From: Shewanella litoralis
GTDB lineage: Bacteria; Pseudomonadota; Gammaproteobacteria; Enterobacterales; Shewanellaceae
NCBI RefSeq assembly: GCF_009828585.1
Contig: NZ_WSRZ01000012.1
Coordinates: 1 to 64,000 of the forward strand
DNA: 64,000 bases
Direction of reading: 5' to 3'
The notes beneath the pieces are model-generated. The model made no database searches and was not told where the DNA came from. It was given only the letters and a program-made list of their open reading frames with translations. The position numbers and the translations under genes are program-made. Shown here piece after piece: positions 45,919 to 54,860 of this stretch. Position 1 is the stretch's first letter. Each line of letters starts with the position of its first letter.

Positions 45919-46845
45919 TTATTGCTCTACGGTTATCTCATTAGACTCTTTAGCTTTTCCTTGCTCAATGGAAATCTCAACTCGACGGTTGCGAGTCCGA
46001 TTTTCATTGGTGTCATTGGGCACAAGCGGTCTATTTGACGCTTCTCCCACCACTTTCATGCGGGTTTCATCAAACCCTGGCACTCGGCGTAACTCATCAG
46101 CAACCGCAACCGCACGCTGGCTCGACAACTCCCAGTTAGAGCTATAAAGCTCATTACTAATATGGGCACCATCAGTGTGGCCAGACACAGTCACAATACC
46201 AGGGACATCTTTCAATAATGCACCAATAGAGCGAACAATCGGTTTAAATTTAGGCTGTAAAAAACCCGAACCTGAAGCAAACGATCCTTTTTCTCGAATA
46301 CGAATAATGATCTGCTGGCCTAGCGATTCTATTTCAATGGCGCCGTCAACGATTTCTTCGTTGAGCTTTTCAGCCATTTTCTTCACTTGTTCATTAATGT
46401 TTTCTTGTGCAGAGGCGGCATCTTTTTTTACTGACTCAGCTTCTTGCTGCGCCGTTGCTGCCGCATTACCACCACGCTGATCGCCACTTTGCTTTTGTGT
46501 GCCACCTGCGCTGTCTTCTTCACCGGCTTGATATTCAATTGTTGGCTGAGTCATTTCATTGGTTTGCTGGTTGATTATCTCAATCGGCGTGGGATCGGGT
46601 CTACCGGGGCGAAACTCAAGCGCAATCACCGATGTCCCCTTCGGGATATCTTTCACTTCGACTTTGTTCTGCACCCCAAATGCGTACTTCATTGAGCCAG
46701 CTATTTGCTTAAACTTCATGACATCCATTTCTGAGAATGCTAACAGCAATACGAAGAAGCACATCAGCAATGACATTAAGTCAGCAAAGGTTGCTAGCCA
46801 CATTGGGGCGCCAGCAGGTGGACAATCACACTTGGCCTTAGCCAT
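45919..46845 (-). CDS. pomB: Flagellar motor stator protein PomB (MotB family)
   Basis: 308 aa. One N-terminal membrane helix has the ion-carrying Asp in MWLATFADLMSLLMCFF (Asp 22). The CDCPPAGAPMW start is characteristic of Na+-type PomB and not of H+-type MotB. A low-complexity linker (about 110-160) leads to the OmpA-like peptidoglycan-binding domain with VSGHTDGAHISNELYSSNWE and NRTRNRRVEI. It follows pomA by three bases. Confidence 0.94.
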   Translation of the reverse strand: MAKAKCDCPPAGAPMWLATFADLMSLLMCFFVLLLAFSEMDVMKFKQIAGSMKYAFGVQNKVEVKDIPKGTSVIALEFRPGRPDPTPIEIINQQTNEMTQPTIEYQAGEEDSAGGTQKQSGDQRGGNAAATAQQEAESVKKDAASAQENINEQVKKMAEKLNEEIVDGAIEIESLGQQIIIRIREKGSFASGSGFLQPKFKPIVRSIGALLKDVPGIVTVSGHTDGAHISNELYSSNWELSSQRAVAVADELRRVPGFDETRMKVVGEASNRPLVPNDTNENRTRNRRVEISIEQGKAKESNEITVEQ

Positions 46846-46848
46846 TTG

Positions 46849-47616
46849 TTACTCTCCGTCCGTTGTATCAACTTTTCGTTGTTTTTCTGCAAGATAGTTC
46901 TTTAAGAAGCCTTCAATCACACGAGGGTTTTGCCCGTCTTGAATCGCCAATACGGCGTCCATAATTAAATTACGGTTTAGCAGTTCTTCGCCCATGCGCA
47001 ATGACAACTTATCGGCCATCGGTATCGCAATCATATTGGCAATAACAGCACCGTAAAGCGTGGTTAACAACGCAACCGCCATTGAAGGCCCAATGGATTT
47101 TGGGTCATCCATGTTAGACAACATGGCGACTAAGCCAACCAAAGTACCAATCATGCCCATGGCTGGGGCCACATCACCCATGGCTTTAAAAATACTTATC
47201 CCTGTTTTATGGCGCTCTTCAGTTAAGGCAATGTCTTTTTCTAAAGCATTTCTCACCACATCACCGTCGTGACCATCTACTAACATATCAACGGCTTTTT
47301 GCATAAAGGTATTGGTAATGACCGCTTCTTCTAATGCTAAAAATCCACCTTTACGGGCAGCATCTGCCATGGTGACAGATTGTTCGATTAAGTCTTCTGG
47401 TTTATCAATTTTAAACATGAAGGCTTTCATGCCGATTTTTATCGAGCCTAAAAATTGTTTTAGGTTAAATTTCATCATCACAACAAACAAAGAGCCAGCA
47501 ACAACAATTAAAATTGATGGGACATCGATAAATAAACCAATACCGCCACTGGTCACCATTGCGCCAATAATGAACGCAAACGCGCCGATAATACCTATTA
47601 GGGTAGCTAAATCCAC
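46849..47616 (-). CDS. pomA: Flagellar motor stator protein PomA (MotA family)
   Basis: 255 aa with four membrane helices. MDLATLIGIIGAFAFIIGAM starts helix 1. The cytoplasmic loop has the charged LEKDIALTEERHKTG (rotor contact), and GDVAPAMGMIGTLVGLVAML and ALLTTLYGAVIANMIAIPMADKL form helices 3-4. Forms the Na+ channel with PomB that drives the polar flagellum. Conserved placement beside thiI and xseB in Shewanella and Vibrio supports this. Confidence 0.95.
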   Translation of the reverse strand: MDLATLIGIIGAFAFIIGAMVTSGGIGLFIDVPSILIVVAGSLFVVMMKFNLKQFLGSIKIGMKAFMFKIDKPEDLIEQSVTMADAARKGGFLALEEAVITNTFMQKAVDMLVDGHDGDVVRNALEKDIALTEERHKTGISIFKAMGDVAPAMGMIGTLVGLVAMLSNMDDPKSIGPSMAVALLTTLYGAVIANMIAIPMADKLSLRMGEELLNRNLIMDAVLAIQDGQNPRVIEGFLKNYLAEKQRKVDTTDGE

Positions 47617-47983
47617 AACCTCTCCTCAATCGCAGTGATGACTCTGCTTTTTGTGCGCTTTAAAAGTGCAATTTATAATGACGTTTTAGCACAGCTAACA
47701 TCGATATTAAGCAAACTTAATCTCAATCGTTATGCATTACTGCAAAAGTTGCAATACTCTCTTTAGATAACATGATGGTATCAATCTAACATCAGTTTAC
47801 GCTATTGATTTAAAATCTTAACTCTTTATCGGACAATCTCGGCTCAAGTTTAGCCCGTTTTTGTGGTTTCTAAAAAAAATTCAATAACAAAGCGTGCTGT
47901 TGAGCAAATAACCAGCGACTGTATTTGACCGATACGCTGGGCTGATATACCTTGTCACTCGCGCCAAGAGAGGATTATTAACC
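47617..47983. other. Divergent region between pomA and xseB
   Basis: No gene, hairpin terminator or recognised operator seen. It must hold the promoters of both operons. GAGAGGATT (about 47969-47977) is the xseB ribosome site. Confidence 0.5.
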
Positions 47984-48220
47984 GTGGCTAAAAAATCAGA
48001 AAATCTCAGTTTTGAACAATCATTAACTGAACTCGAAACCATTGTAGCTCACTTAGAGCAAGGTGAAGTCTCACTAGATGACGCGCTCAAACAATTTGAA
48101 CGTGGCATTACCCTAGTGCGTCAAAGCCAAACTAAGCTTGAACAAGCACAACAAAAAGTGTCAATTTTATTAAGTGAAAATGATGTTGAATTAACGCCAT
48201 TTTCAGTCGAAAGTGAATAA
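47984..48220 (+). CDS. xseB: Exodeoxyribonuclease VII small subunit
   Basis: 78 aa (E. coli 80), cytosolic partner of XseA in single-strand DNA degradation. LSFEQSLTELETIVAHLEQGEVSLD is cut here to its core: SFEQSLTELE and GEVSLDDALKQFERG are diagnostic. It starts at a GTG with AGAGAGGATT upstream. First gene of the xseB-ispA-dxs operon. Confidence 0.95.
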   Translation: MAKKSENLSFEQSLTELETIVAHLEQGEVSLDDALKQFERGITLVRQSQTKLEQAQQKVSILLSENDVELTPFSVESE

Positions 48221-48257
48221 TCGTCAATCATTTAGGTTGAATCATAGGTCTTGATAC

Positions 48258-49139
48258 GTGTTAGCTGAAGCGATAAAAACTTACCAAAAACGAGTTGATG
48301 CTGTACTCAATGAGCATTTAAACCAACTTGATGATGCTGCACCTCATCTTAAAGCGGCCATGTTACATGGCGCGTTATTAGGCGGTAAGCGCATACGACC
48401 TTTTTTGGTTTACAGTGTCGGCGACATGTTAGGGGCTAATATTAGTGCCCTGGATAAAGCGGCTGCAGCCATTGAATGTGTCCATGCTTATTCATTAATA
48501 CACGATGACTTACCGGCAATGGATAACGACGCGCTTCGTCGTGGTCAGCCTACGGTTCATATTGCCTTTGATGAAGCTACCGCCATTTTAGCCGGTGATG
48601 CCCTGCAAACTTTGGCGTTTGAAATTATTACCGCGCCTTGTGAGACGCTCACACCAAGCCAACAATTAGCGATGGTAAGTGCATTAGCAAAAGCTTCAGG
48701 TTACCAAGGCATGTGTGGGGGCCAGGCGATTGATCTTAGCGCCACAAATCACAGTATAGATTTACAACGCTTAACTGAATTACATAATAAAAAAACAGGT
48801 GCGTTAATTAGTTGCGCCGTTGAACTGGCATTAATTGCTGCCAACGCCCCAAAAGCGCAGCATCAATTAATGATGCAATACGCCCAATCATTAGGATTAG
48901 CGTTTCAAGTTCAAGACGATATTTTAGATATTACCGCAAGTACGGAAGAGCTAGGGAAACCTCAAGGCAGTGACGAGCAATCCAATAAAAGTACCTTCCC
49001 TAAACTGCTTGGCCTTGAAGGTGCAAAGGCCACTGCGGAACAACTAATACAAGATGCACTATCAGCGCTGACTAAATTGCCATACAATAGCCAGTTAATT
49101 GCAGACTTCGCCCGCTACATTATTGAGCGAAGATTATAA
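48258..49139 (+). CDS. ispA: Farnesyl diphosphate synthase
   Basis: Condenses IPP with DMAPP and GPP, 293 aa. Motifs: GGKRIRPFLVY near residue 42, first Asp-rich DDLPAMDND near residue 83 and second DDILD near residue 223, with KTGALISCAV between them. The start is a GTG at 48258. Middle gene of xseB-ispA-dxs, the standard proteobacterial order. Confidence 0.96.
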   Translation: MLAEAIKTYQKRVDAVLNEHLNQLDDAAPHLKAAMLHGALLGGKRIRPFLVYSVGDMLGANISALDKAAAAIECVHAYSLIHDDLPAMDNDALRRGQPTVHIAFDEATAILAGDALQTLAFEIITAPCETLTPSQQLAMVSALAKASGYQGMCGGQAIDLSATNHSIDLQRLTELHNKKTGALISCAVELALIAANAPKAQHQLMMQYAQSLGLAFQVQDDILDITASTEELGKPQGSDEQSNKSTFPKLLGLEGAKATAEQLIQDALSALTKLPYNSQLIADFARYIIERRL

Positions 49140-49160
49140 AAAGAGTCAGAAAATCTCGCT

Positions 49161-51026
49161 ATGAGTTTCGATATTTCTAAATTCCCAGTACTAGCTCAGG
49201 CTAATACTCCAGAAGAATTAAGGAAGTTACCGCAAGGTTTACTTCCACAAGTGTCTGATGAACTTAGACAATTCTTACTTCAGTCTGTTGGTATTTCCAG
49301 CGGACATTTTGCGTCTGGCTTAGGCACAGTAGAACTCACTGTGGCACTCCACTACGTCTATAACACCCCATTTGATCGTTTAATTTGGGATGTCGGCCAT
49401 CAAGCCTACCCGCATAAAATTTTAACCGATCGCCGTGAGCAAATGCATACCATTAGGCAAAAAAATGGTCTGCACCCTTTTCCATGGCGTGAAGAAAGCC
49501 CATACGACACCTTTAGCGTTGGCCACTCAGGAACCTCGGTGAGTGCGGCGTTAGCCATGGCAGTTGCAGCAGACAAAGAAGCCGCTGGGCGCAAAGTGGT
49601 TGCAGTAATTGGTGACGGCGCGATGACCGGTGGTATGGTGTTTGAAGCCATGAACCACGCCGGAGATCTGCATAAAGACATGCTGGTTGTATTAAACGAC
49701 AATGAAATGTCTATTTCAGAAAACGTTGGCGCGTTAAACAATCATCTGGCCCAATTGATGTCAGGACGTTTTTACACCACCATTCGCGAAAACAGTAAAA
49801 AAGTGCTCAAAGGCATGCCGGTCATTAAAGAAATGGCTAAGCGCACCGAAGAACACTTAAAAGGCATGGTTGTTCCAGCGACGTTATTTGAAGAATTAGG
49901 CTTTAATTACATCGGCCCAATTGATGGTCACGATGTGGACTCGCTGGTAGAAACCATGCGTAACATGCGTAACCTCAAAGGCCCTCAAATGCTGCACATC
50001 ATGACCAAAAAAGGTCGTGGTTATGAACCCGCAGAAAAAGATCCTATCGGTTGGCATGCGGTACCTAAATTTGACCCAAGCCAATTTAAAAAACCGGCGA
50101 CAAAACCCGGATTACCAACGTTTTCGCAAGTGTTTGGTAAATGGTTGTGCGATGTTGCCGCACAAGACGATAAGTTAATGGCGATAACGCCTGCAATGCG
50201 TGAAGGCTCGGGTATGGTTGAGTTTTCGCAGCGCTTTCCAACGCAGTATTTTGATGCCGCTATTGCTGAGCAACATGCGGTAACGTTGGGCGCCGGATTT
50301 GCTTGTGAAGGCCTTAAGCCTGTTGTGGCAATCTATTCAACCTTTTTACAGCGTGGCTATGATCAATTAATCCACGATGTTGCCTTACAACGTTTACCGG
50401 TACTCTTTGCCATAGACCGCGGTGGCATAGTGGGTGCAGATGGACCAACTCACCAAGGTGCATTTGACTTAAGTTTTATGCGCTGTATTCCTAATATGGT
50501 TATTATGGCGCCGTCAGATGAAAACGAATGTCGCCAAATGCTTTATACCGGCTATTGCTATCAAGACGGCCCAACAGCCGTTCGTTATCCTCGTGGCAGT
50601 GCCACAGGGGCTGAGCAGGTCGAACAAATGACAACCTTACCGATTGGTAAAGGGTTGTTAAAGCGCCAAGGTAAAAAAATTGCCATTGTTAACTTTGGCA
50701 CCACCTTAGCCGCCGCACTAGAAGCAGCAGAGCAACTTGACGCCACTGTGGCAGATATGCGCTTTGTGAAGCCACTCGATATTGACTTGCTAGCCGAGCT
50801 TGCTCACAGCCACGATGTGATTATCAGCGTTGAAGAAAACGCCGTTATGGGTGGTGCTGGTTCTGGCGTGCTAGAGGCACTTCAAAAATTACGTATTGTC
50901 AAACCTGTGTTGCTCATAGGGTTGCCTGATGAATTTATTAAACACGGTGCACCTGACGAAATCACTGCTGAATTACAACTTGATGCAGCCGGGATTTTAG
51001 CGCAAATACAAGCATTTATTGCCTAA
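49161..51026 (+). CDS. dxs: 1-deoxy-D-xylulose-5-phosphate synthase
   Basis: First enzyme of the MEP isoprenoid pathway (pyruvate plus glyceraldehyde-3-phosphate), TPP-dependent. It is 621 aa (E. coli 620). TPP site [18 protein letters not shown] near residue 152 and [14 protein letters not shown], transketolase-like catalytic His region [11 protein letters not shown] near residue 76, and [18 protein letters not shown] near residue 420 are all clear. Last gene of the operon. Confidence 0.98.
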   Translation: MSFDISKFPVLAQANTPEELRKLPQGLLPQVSDELRQFLLQSVGISSGHFASGLGTVELTVALHYVYNTPFDRLIWDVGHQAYPHKILTDRREQMHTIRQKNGLHPFPWREESPYDTFSVGHSGTSVSAALAMAVAADKEAAGRKVVAVIGDGAMTGGMVFEAMNHAGDLHKDMLVVLNDNEMSISENVGALNNHLAQLMSGRFYTTIRENSKKVLKGMPVIKEMAKRTEEHLKGMVVPATLFEELGFNYIGPIDGHDVDSLVETMRNMRNLKGPQMLHIMTKKGRGYEPAEKDPIGWHAVPKFDPSQFKKPATKPGLPTFSQVFGKWLCDVAAQDDKLMAITPAMREGSGMVEFSQRFPTQYFDAAIAEQHAVTLGAGFACEGLKPVVAIYSTFLQRGYDQLIHDVALQRLPVLFAIDRGGIVGADGPTHQGAFDLSFMRCIPNMVIMAPSDENECRQMLYTGYCYQDGPTAVRYPRGSATGAEQVEQMTTLPIGKGLLKRQGKKIAIVNFGTTLAAALEAAEQLDATVADMRFVKPLDIDLLAELAHSHDVIISVEENAVMGGAGSGVLEALQKLRIVKPVLLIGLPDEFIKHGAPDEITAELQLDAAGILAQIQAFIA

Positions 51027-51050
51027 AGATTTACGACAGTAACATGCATA

Positions 51051-51080
51051 AAAAAAGGACTGAAAATTCAGTCCTTTTTT
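51051..51080. terminator. Shared bidirectional terminator of dxs and grpE
   Basis: A perfect 14-bp stem (51051-51064 with 51067-51080) flanked by A and T, between convergent genes. Confidence 0.92.
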
Positions 51081-51100
51081 AATCTGTTAATCCGTTGAAG

Positions 51101-51706
51101 TTATGCTTCAACGTCTACGCTATTGCCGCCTTGAGAAACCATGACCATGGCTGGGCGTAATAAACGGTCGTTAAGCAAATACCCTTTCTGCATCACCATC
51201 ATTACCGTATTGGCAGGGAACTCAGCACTTGGCTGCATACCAATGGCTTGATGGTGCTCAGGGTTAAAGACATCACCTTGCGGATCCACTTGCGTTACAC
51301 CAAACTTCTCAACAGAAGTCAGGAAGCCTTTCATGGTTAACTCAACACCTTCGTAGATGGCTTTAGTGGTTTCATTTTCAGGGTCTGTTCCCTGCAAAGC
51401 ACGCTCCATATTGTCAATGACTGGCAATAACTCATTAGCGAACTTCTCTAAAGCAAATTTACGCGCTTGTTCAACATCTTTCGCAGCACGAGTGCGAATG
51501 TTTTGCGTTTCAGCAGCGGCGCGCATTTCAACATCTTTACGCTCAGCGAGTGCTGCTTGGATTTCAGCTAATTGCTGTTCTAATTCTTCAATGCGAAAAT
51601 TTGCTTGGGTCAATTCATCCATCAAACTTGCTTCATCAGCCACGACTTCAGGTGTTACCACTTCTTCCACTTGATCTTGCGGTGCGTTGTTCGATTCGTT
51701 GCTCAT
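51101..51706 (-). CDS. grpE: Nucleotide exchange factor GrpE
   Basis: Releases ADP from DnaK. It is 201 aa from the ATG at 51706, with GGAG upstream. An acidic disordered start, a long coiled coil (about 30-80: [20 protein letters not shown]), [20 protein letters not shown], then the GrpE signature [19 protein letters not shown] and [20 protein letters not shown]. No clear sigma-32 promoter was seen upstream. Divergent from nadK. Confidence 0.96.
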   Translation of the reverse strand: MSNESNNAPQDQVEEVVTPEVVADEASLMDELTQANFRIEELEQQLAEIQAALAERKDVEMRAAAETQNIRTRAAKDVEQARKFALEKFANELLPVIDNMERALQGTDPENETTKAIYEGVELTMKGFLTSVEKFGVTQVDPQGDVFNPEHHQAIGMQPSAEFPANTVMMVMQKGYLLNDRLLRPAMVMVSQGGNSVDVEA

Positions 51707-51809
51707 TTTCACTCCAGCTAAAAAATGCAAAATTGGATATGCTAATAATGTGACTATTTACTGATAAATTAACAGCGATTATCACACTTTTAATAAGTTT
51801 GAGTATATT

Positions 51810-52739
51810 ATGGGGATCAATTCTTATGTTTCAAGTCCTAAAGGCACAACAAACTCGAATATGACTAAATTGTTCAAAACAATCGGACTCATCGGCAAAC
51901 CGCATCACGAAGGAACCAATCAGACCTTACGGCGATTGCATCATTGGCTCAGTGTTCAGGGCTTTAATGTGATTGTTGAAGAGCGCGTCTCTGCAGAGTT
52001 AGGCCCTGATGTGTGTTCAATGGACTTACTTGAAATGGGTGAGCATTGCGACCTAGCCATTGTGGTCGGTGGTGATGGCAATATGCTTGGCGCGGCAAGA
52101 GTATTAGCAAGATTTGATGTCGCGGTTATTGGTGTTAACCGTGGTAATTTGGGGTTTTTAACCGACTTACCACCGGACAATTTCGAAGATGCCTTGTCTA
52201 AAGTGTTAGATGGCGAATTTGAAACCGAGCACCGCTTTTTACTCGAAGCAGAAGTCCATCGCCATGGCAAAATAACCTCAAGCAATACCGCCGTAAATGA
52301 AACGGTATTACACCCGGGAAAAATTGCTCATATGATCCAATTTGAGGTCTACATCGACGAGCAGTTTATGTATAGTCAACGGGCTGACGGCATGATTGTG
52401 TCGACACCAACAGGTTCAACAGCCTATTCCTTGTCTGCAGGTGGCTCGATTTTAACACCAAACTTACAAGCACTTATTCTAGTCCCTATGTTCCCTCATA
52501 CACTTTCGTGTCGACCAATTGTGGTCGATGCTTGCAGTACAATTAAACTGGTGGTATCTCCAAACAATGACGAAAATCTCGAGGTCAGTTGTGACGGACA
52601 TGTGCATTTAGCCGTGCTACCTGGTGATGAAATTTTTATTCGTCGCTCCAATGAACGTCTCAGGCTTATTCACCCTAAAGGCCACAATTACTTCCATGTA
52701 TTGCGAAATAAATTAGGTTGGGGAAGTAAACTTTTTTAA
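51810..52739 (+). CDS. nadK: NAD kinase
   Basis: Phosphorylates NAD to NADP. It has 309 codons from 51810, or 292 from the internal ATG at 51861, which matches the E. coli length. TTGAG lies about nine bases before 51810, and no good site precedes 51861, so the longer form is listed. Motifs: [13 protein letters not shown] near residue 90, [26 protein letters not shown] and [20 protein letters not shown] near residue 192. Confidence 0.95.
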   Translation: MGINSYVSSPKGTTNSNMTKLFKTIGLIGKPHHEGTNQTLRRLHHWLSVQGFNVIVEERVSAELGPDVCSMDLLEMGEHCDLAIVVGGDGNMLGAARVLARFDVAVIGVNRGNLGFLTDLPPDNFEDALSKVLDGEFETEHRFLLEAEVHRHGKITSSNTAVNETVLHPGKIAHMIQFEVYIDEQFMYSQRADGMIVSTPTGSTAYSLSAGGSILTPNLQALILVPMFPHTLSCRPIVVDACSTIKLVVSPNNDENLEVSCDGHVHLAVLPGDEIFIRRSNERLRLIHPKGHNYFHVLRNKLGWGSKLF

Positions 52740-53070
52740 CTTTTGATCTTGCTCACACCTTGGTAAACGTTGACGTGAAGCCCTTCACATTAACAACTGC
52801 TAATTAACGTTATCTTAAAGCCAATCGTCCTTACGCTTGGCTTTATTTTTATGATTTTATTCACCTCCCCAAAACGTGATCTAAAACCTACATTCAAAAT
52901 ACTGCTATTGGACATGGATCCCACTTCGATAAGCAAAGTCTGTTTCTCGTATGTTAAATGATCTCGATCAACACTTTTAACACATAAATAACGTCTATTA
53001 CGCACTAGTTAGTGAAAAACTAACAAATAATAACAATTTAATACCCACTATAAGTGAGACAGAGGTATAC
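52740..53070. other. Region between nadK and lctP with a terminator and possible CRP site
   Basis: Hairpin AAAGCCAA/TTGGCTTT with a T tail at 52817-52850 ends nadK. AATGATCTCGATCAAC (about 52957-52972) resembles a degenerate CRP site, with its TGATCxxGATCA centre only, and is a weak call. GACAGAGGT (about 53058-53066) is the lctP ribosome site. Confidence 0.45.
52817..52850 (+). terminator. Terminator of nadK
   Basis: AAAGCCAA (52817-52824) and TTGGCTTT (52837-52844), then ATTTTT. Confidence 0.85.
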
Positions 53071-54723
53071 ATGACATTTCTACAGTTACTAGCAAGCTTA
53101 ACGCCCATTATCAGCGTAATGGTATTTTTAGTACTCATGCGCTTACCGGCATCCAAAGCGATGCCAATATCAATGATTGCGACAGGTCTGGCAGCAATCT
53201 TTATTTGGCAAATGGACACGACGCTTCTCGCCGCTTCCGTTGTCGAAGGGCTCCTCTCTGCATTAACACCGCTTACCATTATTTTTGGCGCGGTGTTTTT
53301 GTTAAATACCTTAAAATACTCTGGCGCGATGGACACCATTCGCTCTGGATTTACCAACATTAGTGCTGATGCACGTGTGCAAGTTGTGATTATTTGTTGG
53401 TTATTTGGCTCGTTCATTGAAGGCTCTGCAGGTTTTGGTACCCCAGCGGCTATTGGTGCGCCATTACTTGTATTACTCGGTGTGCCTCCAATTGCCGCAG
53501 CAGTGGTAGCCTTAATAGGTGACTCGACTGCAGTATCATTTGGTGCAATTGGTTTACCGGTTTTATTCGGTATGGAACAGGGTCTAACTGAAGGTGGCGT
53601 TAACATGGCTGCAGCGCAATTTGCAGAACATGGCGGCACGTTTGTCGGTTACGCGCAGTTTATTGCTAAGCACATGATCACTATCGACTTGATTACCGGT
53701 TCACTGATTCCATTAGTGATGGTGTGTGTATTAACGGGTTTCTTTGGTCGTAACAAGTCAATTAAAGAAGGCTTACAGATTTGGAAATTCGCCTTATTTG
53801 CCGGCTTTGCATTCACTATCCCTGCATGGTTAATTAACTACTTTGCTGGCCCTGAGTTCCCTTCTGTTATTGGTTCTCTTGTCGGTATGGCCTTAGTTAT
53901 TCCAGTGGCAAGAAAAGGCTGGTTACTCCCTGCACAACCTTGGTGTGATTTTAGCGAAAATGATAACAAGTCAGAAGAAGAGTTAGCCATTGACGAAACA
54001 CCAATTAAGTTCTCGCAAATTGCAGCCTGGTCTCCTTATATCATTATGGCTGCATTGTTGGTGCTATCTCGGGTTGTAGGTCCATTTAAAACTTGGTTAA
54101 CGAGCTTTAATATCAGCTGGACAGGCTTATTAGGCACCGAACTCAAAGCAGGTTTTGCGACCTTCTATGCGCCTGGTATTTTCTTTGTTGCCGTGTGTTT
54201 GTTTGGTTTTGTGTTATTTAAAATGAAACCTAAAGCGATGAAGCAATCATTGACTGTGTCATGTAAATCAATGTTACCTACCATCATTTCATTAGGCGCA
54301 TCTGTGCCAATGGTAAAAATCTTCCTAAACTCTGGCGAAAACGGTGCTGGCCTGGCATCAATGCCGGTTGCACTTGCAGATTTACTCGCCAATAGCATGG
54401 GTTCTGTATGGGCTTGGGTATCACCAGTAGTGGGGATTTTCGGTGCGTTCCTTTCAGGTTCTGCCACTTTCTCAAACATGATGTTCTCGGGCTTACAATA
54501 TTCTGTCGCCGATAACATTGGCATGAACCACGCGTTAGCATTGGCACTACAAGGTATTGGCGCAAACGCCGGTAACATGATGTGTGTGATGAACGTTGTA
54601 GCCGCCGCGACAGTGGTTGGCATGGCGGGTCGTGAGTCTGAAATTATTCGTAAAACTATGCCTATCGCCCTTGGTTATGCACTTGTTGCAGGCACCATTG
54701 CGGTTATCTGGGGCGGTTTTTAA
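53071..54723 (+). CDS. lctP: Lactate permease (LctP/LldP family)
   Basis: Inner-membrane lactate:H+ symporter, 550 aa with about 13-14 membrane segments (E. coli LldP 551). FGSFIEGSAGFGTPAAIGAP near residue 115, GAIGLPVLFGMEQG near residue 158 and GSATFSNMMFSGLQYSVAD near residue 467 are family landmarks. It precedes the D-lactate dehydrogenase gene by 137 bases and is probably in the same lactate-use unit, as in S. oneidensis. Confidence 0.95.
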   Translation: MTFLQLLASLTPIISVMVFLVLMRLPASKAMPISMIATGLAAIFIWQMDTTLLAASVVEGLLSALTPLTIIFGAVFLLNTLKYSGAMDTIRSGFTNISADARVQVVIICWLFGSFIEGSAGFGTPAAIGAPLLVLLGVPPIAAAVVALIGDSTAVSFGAIGLPVLFGMEQGLTEGGVNMAAAQFAEHGGTFVGYAQFIAKHMITIDLITGSLIPLVMVCVLTGFFGRNKSIKEGLQIWKFALFAGFAFTIPAWLINYFAGPEFPSVIGSLVGMALVIPVARKGWLLPAQPWCDFSENDNKSEEELAIDETPIKFSQIAAWSPYIIMAALLVLSRVVGPFKTWLTSFNISWTGLLGTELKAGFATFYAPGIFFVAVCLFGFVLFKMKPKAMKQSLTVSCKSMLPTIISLGASVPMVKIFLNSGENGAGLASMPVALADLLANSMGSVWAWVSPVVGIFGAFLSGSATFSNMMFSGLQYSVADNIGMNHALALALQGIGANAGNMMCVMNVVAAATVVGMAGRESEIIRKTMPIALGYALVAGTIAVIWGGF

Positions 54724-54860
54724 TTACATAAACTGATATCGATAACGAAATACCCAACCAGACTAGAGTGGTAGCCATTGATGTTACCACTCCAACATTA
54801 AGGGTATAAAACAGTAGGCATAACAGCCTACACAACATTACAGTGTTAAGAGAGCATGTT

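Noticed and set aside
51707-51809. Sigma-32 heat-shock promoter for grpE
   Set aside because: No CTTGAA with a CCCCAT-type -10 at proper spacing was found in the leader.
52954-52975. CRP site upstream of lctP as a firm call
   Set aside because: Only the centre TGATC-x-x-GATCA agrees. The TGTGA and TCACA outer bases have two mismatches each. Mentioned only as weak.
52998-54623. Open frames of 213 and 152 codons antisense to lctP
   Set aside because: They are mirrors of a strongly coding gene with high Ala, Pro and Ser content, and lctP itself matches its family end to end.
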